A DNA stretch of 11,774 nucleotides from JBAZQS01 sp041645075 (GTDB taxonomy: Bacteria; Patescibacteriota; Patescibacteriia; 2-01-FULL-39-33), in contig JBAZQS010000027.1 in assembly GCA_041645075.1 (NCBI GenBank), forward strand, positions 1-11,774, read 5' to 3'. Position numbers and translations under genes: made by a program. This document shows, one piece after another, positions 1 to 5,344 of the stretch; within the stretch, counting starts at the first letter, position 1, and each line of letters opens with the position of its first letter. Under the pieces are notes generated by a model that had not been told where the DNA came from, did no database searches, and saw only the letters and a program-made list of their open reading frames with translations.

Positions 1-1003
1 CAAGTTTAAACGCGGATTTTATCTGGTCAATGGTAATGCCTTTCTTGGCTCTGTCTAAAACACCCTGATCTCCCGATTCAACGCCGAAACTGACGCGGTA
101 ACAGCCCGCCTTTTTCAATTTAACAAGCAATTCCTCATCAACCCGGTCAACTCTGATGCCATTATAAATATTCCAGCAAACCCTTAAATCCCTTTTAATA
201 ATTTCATCGCAAACACCCTTGGCATGATTCAAATCAGCCGAAAAGCAATCATCCCAAATATGTATTTCCCGGTATCCCAAATTCAACAAAATTTCCATTT
301 CATCCACCACTCTCGGCGGGGTTTTAAATCTGATAACCCTTTGAAAAACTTGTTTACTGCAAAAAATACAATTATAGGGACACCCTCGGCTGGTTTCTAT
401 GGCCGCCACTGGATTTTTCCTGGAAGTAACCCTGGGGCTGTGGTATTTCTTGGGGTCATACAAATAATAAGCGGGGTACGGCAATAAATCGAGGTCTTTG
501 ATTAATTCTCGCTGTTCATTGATAACCACCCGGCCATCTTCTTTCTTATAAGCCAAACCCTTTATTTCGGCGGGATTATGGCCGGCGACAATTTCCGACA
601 AAGTGTTTTCGCCTTCGCCATAAACCGCCAGATCAAAAGACGGTTCACCGGCTATCTCCAGGGGAAAAATTGAAGGATGAGCGCCGCCGGCGACAACTTT
701 AATGTTTTTATCATAATCCTTTATTCTTTTGGCTATGGCCATTGCTTCTTGATAAAGGCCGATGGTAAAAGTAATGCCGGCAAAATCCGGCGGAAAAATT
801 TCCAGTGTCTTGTTTAAATCGGCATAGGGGTCAGCAGAAACGCTCAAATCCAATATTTTTACCCGATGTCCGTCTTTGAGTAAAGCCGCCGCTAATGATG
901 CCAGTGATATATAAGGAATATGAGGAATCACCACGCTGATTTTCGATTCCTTAAAAACCTCAATGGCGGAATGAGGACAAATTAATAAAACGTTTTTTTT
1001 CAT
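1..1003 (-). CDS. B12-binding-type radical SAM protein, C-terminus cut off by window edge
   Basis: The frame is open from an ATG at 1003-1001 to the left edge without a stop (334 codons visible), so the gene is partial. Residues about 1-140 have the Rossmann-like layout of the B12-binding domain found in front of many radical SAM enzymes: an N-terminal 'NVLLICP' strand, 'GHRVKILDL', and 'VVAGGAHPS' near 103-111. No DxHxxG cobalamin-ligand motif is visible, which is common in this subfamily. The radical SAM cluster motif RGCPYNCIFC supplies Cys208, Cys212 and Cys215 (CX3CX2C) for the [4Fe-4S] cluster, and 'GVESGDQGVLDRAKKG' near 307-322 fits the SAM-binding region. It overlaps the upstream fusion gene by ATGA, so translation is probably coupled. 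Codons 2-4 sit in an A8 run. Known relatives do methylations, rearrangements and sulfur insertions; the substrate cannot be read here, but the operon suggests a sugar, lipid or other envelope component. The family call is firm, the reaction is not. Confidence 0.9.
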   Translation of the reverse strand, partial: MKKNVLLICPHSAIEVFKESKISVVIPHIPYISLASLAAALLKDGHRVKILDLSVSADPYADLNKTLEIFPPDFAGITFTIGLYQEAMAIAKRIKDYDKNIKVVAGGAHPSIFPLEIAGEPSFDLAVYGEGENTLSEIVAGHNPAEIKGLAYKKEDGRVVINEQRELIKDLDLLPYPAYYLYDPKKYHSPRVTSRKNPVAAIETSRGCPYNCIFCSKQVFQRVIRFKTPPRVVDEMEILLNLGYREIHIWDDCFSADLNHAKGVCDEIIKRDLRVCWNIYNGIRVDRVDEELLVKLKKAGCYRVSFGVESGDQGVLDRAKKGITIDQIKSAFKL

Positions 1004-3330
1004 AAATCTGCCATAATTTCTTCGGCCAACTTAAAGCCGTCGGCCATGACCTTGTCCATATTGGCATAACTGAATTTCCCGGTCCGGCCAAGTAACCTTA
1101 ATTGGCCGGTTTTTTCCAAGTGGTCAATGACCGGTTTTAAATTTTCTGAATAAGACAAATCATAAATTGGATAAGTGCATGGCACTTTTATGACAATCCC
1201 CTCTGCCATTTCTTCGGGCCGGCTGATAATGCCCGAGCGCAAAAGGCCGTCTCTGGCTTTTTCTATCAATTCGCGGTCATTATTTTCATTTTTCCAAATC
1301 GGTTCGTCGGCCATACAGGAAACATCCAAGCATAATGATGTTTTGTCCGACGGCGCCATCATCGGACTCCAATTTTTAAATTCAACGGCGCGATTGAAAA
1401 TGACTTCCTCCGACGGCTGGGGAAAATAAAGCCAAGAATCATCGCTTATTTTTTTTCTATTAATAATAACATTGATAAATATAGTGTTCAAATATTTTAA
1501 TTTTGATAAATGATTATAAATATTTTCCGGAATGGCCGGCTCTAAAATTTCCACTAAATTATTGACGGGTATGGTTGAAATCACCTGGTCGGCTTCAATT
1601 AATTCATTTTGGCCCTGCCTAATATAGCTCACTGTAACTCTATGATCCATTAAATTAATTTTTTTAACATCCACATCGGTGTAAATCACACCGCCTAAAT
1701 TATGTATTTCCGCGGCCAAACGTTCGGCAATAGCGCCGATACCGCCTCGTTTTGGATAGTAAAATGAATCGGCATCAGGATATGGATTATTCTCTTCTAA
1801 TTTATTGGCTTGTTTTTTAAATAATAAATCCTTAATGATAGTGGTTAAATTGAAATTGGCCGGCGATCTGGCCTCGCCCCACTCCGAAGAAATCTGGGAC
1901 GGGTCAACCCGCCAACACTTTGAAGCATACGGCTCACAATTAGTGGTGTATAAAGTATGGCCAAAACTGGCCACAAACCAATCCTTAAAAGAAATGATTT
2001 TAATCGGCTTAAGCCGCCGCTTAATCAGAGCATAGCCATAATCAATCACGGCGCGCAAAGCCAATAATTTGGGCATAGCGACAATTAAATTCCCCAATTC
2101 AAAAGGATAAATAAGCCATCTATTCCACATTGATATTCTTGACCGCTTTGACCGCTTTTCCCAATTATCTTCCATTATTATCTGCATTTCCTTGATTAGC
2201 TCTTTATTTTTGCCGACAAAACGATGAGCGGAAAAATCAAAATAATAATCTTTATACCTGACCGTGCGGGAAAGGCCGCCGATCTCCTTATCTTTTTCTA
2301 AAATTATTGCTTCCGCGCCTTTTTGCAGGAGTTTGTAGGCGCAACTTAAACCAGCTAACCCAGCTCCCAAAATTACCACTCGCTTTTTCTTTTTTTCTGT
2401 TTGATCTAAATTTTCCTCTCTTATTCCAACATCCAGTTTATTAATTAAATCACCAAATTTCTCTTCTAGGTATTCCTTCAAAATCTCTCGCCAGTTTCTC
2501 ATTTTATTCAGGCCTCTAAGTTCCAACATAAAATTATCAAGCATTTCTGATTTTGGCCGATTCACCGGATAATCCTTGGCAAAAAAATCAGAGTGTACTC
2601 TTTGCACTTTAAGGTCTGGCCGATTAATTATCTTTACTAATTCGCAAGCGATATCATAACGGCTGGCCGAGCCGCGACAGACCATATGATATGTGCCGTA
2701 AAAATCCGTTTTTATAACTTCGCATAAATTCTGGCAAAAATCTTTGGTATAGGTGGGCGTGCCGAATTTATCGTCAACGGCATAGATTTCCTTGGCGCCA
2801 TTTCTTATCTGACGGGCCAATTTACCGATGAATTTTTTATCTTTTTGGCCACCGCCAATCATCCAGCCCGGCCGGAAAACAAAATATTCATTCAAAATTG
2901 ATTTAACAATTTTTTCTCCTTCATATTTTGATTGGCCATAAACCGACAAAGGTTTTACCTCATCAAATTCCGTGTAAAAAGCGTCTTTCTCCCCGTCAAA
3001 AATGCCGGCCGTGCAGATGTGAACCATTTTTATGCCGAATTTTTTGCAAACCAAAGCCACATTATGCGTCCCGATGGTATTGGTTAAATAAGCGTGGTGC
3101 GGGTCGTTTTCACAAATTTCCAAATCGGTCTCGGCCGCCAAATGAAAAATTAAATCGGGCTTGATTTTTTCCGCCCAATCCAAAACCTGGCCGTATTCCC
3201 TCACATCTAAATATTCAATCCCCTCTTCGGGATTCTTGTCGGTCGGGTAGATTTCGTGTCCCGCCTCCAATAAAACCGGTATCATTGAACTGCCCAGCAT
3301 CCCTCCCGCGCCGGTAATTAAGATTTTCAT
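1000..3330 (-). CDS. Fusion: RmlD-like NAD(P) sugar reductase/epimerase + FAD-dependent amine-oxidase-like oxidoreductase
   Basis: This is one uninterrupted 776-residue protein with two enzymes end to end. Residues 1 to about 292 are an extended short-chain dehydrogenase: GAGGMLG at 7-13 binds NAD(P), 'HLAAETDL' lies at 63-70, the YxxxK catalytic pair is Tyr131/Lys135, and 'RPKSEMLDN' at 258-266 is typical of RmlD (dTDP-4-dehydrorhamnose reductase) proteins. A short charged linker (about 293-316, ending in KKKK) leads to an FAD domain with 'VVILGAGLAG' at 318-327, Glu345 placed to bind the FAD ribose, and 'GGLSRT' at 351-356. 'SAHRF' (367-371), 'EPYASKCWRVDPSQISSEW' (466-484), 'YPKRGGIGAIAERLA' (525-539) and C-terminal 'GRTGKFSYANMDKVMADGF' fit the protoporphyrinogen-oxidase/UDP-galactopyranose-mutase-like family of polysaccharide clusters. 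The ORF extends upstream to 3393, but the ATG at 3330 forms an ATGA overlap with the preceding GT4 stop and starts directly on the Rossmann strand, so it is chosen. The pair probably acts successively on a nucleotide or lipid-linked sugar; the substrate is unknown. Confidence 0.88.
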   Translation of the reverse strand: MKILITGAGGMLGSSMIPVLLEAGHEIYPTDKNPEEGIEYLDVREYGQVLDWAEKIKPDLIFHLAAETDLEICENDPHHAYLTNTIGTHNVALVCKKFGIKMVHICTAGIFDGEKDAFYTEFDEVKPLSVYGQSKYEGEKIVKSILNEYFVFRPGWMIGGGQKDKKFIGKLARQIRNGAKEIYAVDDKFGTPTYTKDFCQNLCEVIKTDFYGTYHMVCRGSASRYDIACELVKIINRPDLKVQRVHSDFFAKDYPVNRPKSEMLDNFMLELRGLNKMRNWREILKEYLEEKFGDLINKLDVGIREENLDQTEKKKKRVVILGAGLAGLSCAYKLLQKGAEAIILEKDKEIGGLSRTVRYKDYYFDFSAHRFVGKNKELIKEMQIIMEDNWEKRSKRSRISMWNRWLIYPFELGNLIVAMPKLLALRAVIDYGYALIKRRLKPIKIISFKDWFVASFGHTLYTTNCEPYASKCWRVDPSQISSEWGEARSPANFNLTTIIKDLLFKKQANKLEENNPYPDADSFYYPKRGGIGAIAERLAAEIHNLGGVIYTDVDVKKINLMDHRVTVSYIRQGQNELIEADQVISTIPVNNLVEILEPAIPENIYNHLSKLKYLNTIFINVIINRKKISDDSWLYFPQPSEEVIFNRAVEFKNWSPMMAPSDKTSLCLDVSCMADEPIWKNENNDRELIEKARDGLLRSGIISRPEEMAEGIVIKVPCTYPIYDLSYSENLKPVIDHLEKTGQLRLLGRTGKFSYANMDKVMADGFKLAEEIMADL

Positions 3331-4445
3331 AAAGTATTTTGAGTAATTAATTTGATAAAAATATTTTTCATTTTTTCGGAAATACTTTCCCAATTATATT
3401 TTTCATCTGCCATTATTTTTGCCCGATTAACAACGGCCGAGACCGTATCTTTATTTTTTTCGTCCAAAATATAATTTATTTTTTCGGCAATACTTTTTGG
3501 ATTTTTCACTTCGCAAAACCAACCAGTTACACCGTTTTCCAAAAAATCCGGTATACCGCCGACATTCGTGCCAATCACCGGCACTTTCATGGCCATGGCC
3601 TCTAAAAAAGCATTACCCAAGCCCTCGGATAATGACGGCCGAACAAATACTGACGCTTGCGACAAATATTCATATACCTGCTCATAAGGCGCGTTTCCTA
3701 AAAACCTAATTCTATTTTCAATATTTAAACTGGTAGCCAATTTTTCTAATTTTTTTCTTAATCCCCCGTCGCCCAGCACTAATAATTCCCCATCAACATT
3801 TTTCATCGCTCTAATTAAATATTCAATGCCATTTTTTTTAACTAATCTTGAGGCGGTAATTATCCATTTGGTTGGTTTTTGATTCTTTATTTGGTTATTG
3901 TATCTTGTTTCTTGATTATTAATTTTAATTCCATTCGGCACGACTTCAATCGGACACTTCGCGCCCAATTTCTTGGCTCGCGCCACTAAAAAGTTGGAAA
4001 TCGCCTGAATATAATCGGCGTGGCGATAAATTTGTTTATAAATCGGCCTGATTAAAAATGTTCTAATCCAAATATCCCATTCACTATCCCCTTCTTGCAA
4101 GGTCAATAAATATTTAACTTCAGGAAATTTCTTTTTAAATTTCAAGGCGGCCCAGCCGGCTTGATTGGCCATCATCGCCCAAATCGCGTCATAATGATTT
4201 TCTTTTTGCAATTGAACCGCTTTTTTATATGCCAACCAAGGAAAAAAATATTTGCCTAAAAATCCTCGGCCAATTCGATGAACCAAAATGTTGCCAATCT
4301 TTTCTTCCTTTTTTTGCTTACCATCTAAATTGGCCGTAATCATTTCAAATTCAAAATCAGGAAGCCGGTCGGTAATCTCTTTGATTGCCACTTCGGCTCC
4401 CCCGACAAAAGGATGATATGCCAATGAGAATATTAAAATTTTCAT
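3327..4445 (-). CDS. Glycosyltransferase family 4 (GT-B), first gene of minus-strand operon
   Basis: This 372-residue protein is the usual length for a GT4 retaining glycosyltransferase, a cytoplasmic enzyme that moves a sugar from a nucleotide donor to a lipid-linked or other acceptor. The N-terminal acceptor domain begins with the strand MKILIFSLAY followed by the glycine loop 'FVGGAE' (13-18). The C-terminal donor domain starts near 194 ('WIITASRLVKKNG', with Arg200 and Lys203/204 placed to bind donor phosphates). It contains 'LGDGGLRKKLE' (224-234) and the EX7E motif Glu274...Glu282 in 'SEGLGNAFLEAM', then 'GTNVGGIPD' (292-300). There is no signal peptide and no evident membrane segment. 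The linker at about 176-191 is Asn/Gln-rich and low in complexity. The stop overlaps the start of the dehydrogenase/oxidoreductase fusion by ATGA. No Shine-Dalgarno sequence precedes the ATG. Donor and acceptor cannot be told from sequence. Confidence 0.93.
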   Translation of the reverse strand: MKILIFSLAYHPFVGGAEVAIKEITDRLPDFEFEMITANLDGKQKKEEKIGNILVHRIGRGFLGKYFFPWLAYKKAVQLQKENHYDAIWAMMANQAGWAALKFKKKFPEVKYLLTLQEGDSEWDIWIRTFLIRPIYKQIYRHADYIQAISNFLVARAKKLGAKCPIEVVPNGIKINNQETRYNNQIKNQKPTKWIITASRLVKKNGIEYLIRAMKNVDGELLVLGDGGLRKKLEKLATSLNIENRIRFLGNAPYEQVYEYLSQASVFVRPSLSEGLGNAFLEAMAMKVPVIGTNVGGIPDFLENGVTGWFCEVKNPKSIAEKINYILDEKNKDTVSAVVNRAKIMADEKYNWESISEKMKNIFIKLITQNTL

Positions 4446-4489
4446 TAAATCAGAAACAGGTTAAATGTATGTAGCATTATTACCTTAAT

Positions 4490-4518
4490 ATTATTGTATA
4501 TTTTGACAAAATAGTCAA
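4490..4518 (-). promoter_or_regulatory. Probable sigma70-type promoter for the GT4-fusion-radical SAM operon
   Basis: Read on the minus strand, TTGACT (4518-4513) is followed after 17 bases by AATAAT (4495-4490). This would start transcription near 4484 and give a leader of about 39 bases. The -10 box is imperfect; TAATAT at 4493-4488 is an alternative with a 19-base spacer. No ribosome binding site is visible in the leader. The -35 box abuts that of the divergent promoter, so the two promoters may compete or share a regulator. Confidence 0.5.
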
Positions 4519-4526
4519 TCATTGAC
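4514..4526. promoter_or_regulatory. Palindrome GTCAAT-C-ATTGAC between divergent promoters
   Basis: A perfect 6+1+6 base inverted repeat covers most of both divergent -35 hexamers (minus 4518-4513, plus 4522-4527). A further TTGAC lies at 4503-4507, so three TTGAC/GTCAA half-sites alternate in orientation within 24 bases. This could be an operator for a dimeric repressor controlling both directions. It could equally be just the consequence of two -35 boxes placed back to back. No regulator gene is present in the window. Confidence 0.4.
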
Positions 4527-4550
4527 AAAAATAAAAAACTATGATATAGT
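4522..4550 (+). promoter_or_regulatory. Strong sigma70-type promoter for the Nudix-like gene
   Basis: A perfect -35 box TTGACA (4522-4527) is followed by a 17-base spacer and the -10 box TATAGT (4545-4550). A TG at 4542-4543 makes it an extended -10. The expected start of transcription is near 4557, leaving a leader of about 40 bases before the ATG at 4597. It is among the best promoter matches in the window. Confidence 0.8.
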
Positions 4551-4583
4551 ATTCTAATCGCACTTTCAATCAATATTTTAAAG

Positions 4584-4589
4584 AAAGGA
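4584..4589 (+). promoter_or_regulatory. Shine-Dalgarno AAAGGA of the Nudix-like gene
   Basis: AAAGGA ends 7 bases before the ATG at 4597, an ideal distance. It is listed because no other visible gene start in this window has a recognisable Shine-Dalgarno sequence. It also supports the chosen start codon. Confidence 0.75.
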
Positions 4590-4596
4590 TGAAAAA

Positions 4597-5118
4597 ATGG
4601 AAGACATTGCCAGCGGACTAATTCCCGAAGAAGAACAACTACTAATTAATCTTCTGGGAAAGGTTACGCCCAAAAATATGACCGCGGGAGTATTCAACGC
4701 GGTGGCAAAAATTTTTCGTTTACCGGCCATTGAACTTGTGTGCTTACGCCTTGGAGCATCCGCTCGTACGGAAGTGCTCTTATCGCAAAGACCAGCCGAT
4801 GACCCGATTTTTCCCGGCCAATGGCATACTTCTGGAACAATCGCCAGATTGTCCGATGCCAGCCCGTTCGATTCATTAAAGCGACTAGCTAAAAAAGAAT
4901 TGGGCATAACGCTCGATTTAAGCGCTCTTTCTTTCACGGGAATTTGTTATTCAAATCATAATCGCGGGGGCGAAATTCATATTATTTATGTTTATGTCTT
5001 TTATGGGAATGCTCCTGATAATCATCAATTTTTCCCGATTGATAATCTGCCTCAACCGTTTATGGAACACCACCACGCAATCATTAAACTTACCATGGAG
5101 CGGTTTCAAAAAATCTGA
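4597..5118 (+). CDS. Nudix-fold protein with degenerate catalytic box
   Basis: The 173-residue protein has an N-terminal extension of about 45 residues and then a Nudix-like domain: strand 'AIELVCLRLG' (44-53), 'VLLSQRPADDPIFPGQWHTSG' (60-80), helix 'SLKRLAKKELGI' (93-104), and later strands 'HIIYVYVFYG' (128-137). Nudix enzymes hydrolyse nucleoside diphosphates linked to another group, using the box GX5EX7REUXEEXGU. Aligned on the terminal ELGI, only Arg96, Glu101 and Gly103 fit; the other glutamates are replaced (Leu97, Lys100, no Glu near 86-88). Metal-dependent hydrolysis is therefore doubtful, and the protein may be a binding or regulatory pseudoenzyme. It is transcribed alone, divergently from the GT4 operon, with its own promoter, ribosome binding site and terminator. 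A role around nucleotide sugars is only suggested by the neighbours. The fold assignment is moderately sure. Confidence 0.65.
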   Translation: MEDIASGLIPEEEQLLINLLGKVTPKNMTAGVFNAVAKIFRLPAIELVCLRLGASARTEVLLSQRPADDPIFPGQWHTSGTIARLSDASPFDSLKRLAKKELGITLDLSALSFTGICYSNHNRGGEIHIIYVYVFYGNAPDNHQFFPIDNLPQPFMEHHHAIIKLTMERFQKI

Positions 5119-5146
5119 AGAATTAAAAAAGAACAAAAAAATAAAC

Positions 5147-5172
5147 CCGCCTCGGTAAATGAGGCGGTTTTT
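5147..5172 (+). terminator. Intrinsic terminator after the Nudix-like gene
   Basis: CCGCCTC (5147-5153) pairs perfectly with GAGGCGG (5161-5167) across a 7-base loop and is followed at once by TTTTT (5168-5172). It lies 28 bases after the stop codon, a classic factor-independent terminator. Confidence 0.9.
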
Positions 5173-5191
5173 AATTTAATAAAAAAGATTA

Positions 5192-5221
5192 CTTTAAAAA
5201 ATTTATTTTTATTTTTTAAAG
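5192..5221. repeat. AT-only inverted repeat in the 5119-5344 intergenic region
   Basis: CTTTAAAAAAT (5192-5202) is the exact reverse complement of ATTTTTTAAAG (5211-5221), with an 8-base loop. Almost all pairs are A-T, so the stem is weak. It may be a secondary terminator or merely AT-rich chance. Apart from this, the terminator and the promoter below, the 226-base gap shows nothing. Confidence 0.35.
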
Positions 5222-5286
5222 CATTTCAGATACAAATCATTACCCAAAAAATCTTATCACGGCCAATTTAAGCAATATTGGCTCAA

Positions 5287-5315
5287 TTTACAATTTGCCC
5301 TTTTAATCCTATAAT
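5287..5315 (+). promoter_or_regulatory. Sigma70-type promoter for the rightward GT4 gene
   Basis: TTTACA (5287-5292) is followed by a 17-base spacer and a perfect TATAAT (5310-5315). Transcription should start near 5322, giving a short leader of about 23 bases with no Shine-Dalgarno sequence before the ATG at 5345. Confidence 0.75.
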
Positions 5316-5344
5316 AAATACTGATATTATGAGTTAATATTACT

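Noticed and set aside
224..487. 87-codon plus-strand ORF
   Set aside because: It lies antisense to the radical SAM coding sequence across its Fe-S motif and shows no domain or start signal.
4578..4937. 119-codon minus-strand ORF opposite the Nudix-like gene
   Set aside because: It is a shadow of the plus-strand gene, which has a promoter, ribosome binding site and terminator. The antisense translation shows no recognisable domain.
1000..5118. Alternative genetic code with TGA as glycine
   Set aside because: TGA ends three genes at sensible places, two of them as ATGA overlaps, so the standard bacterial code fits.
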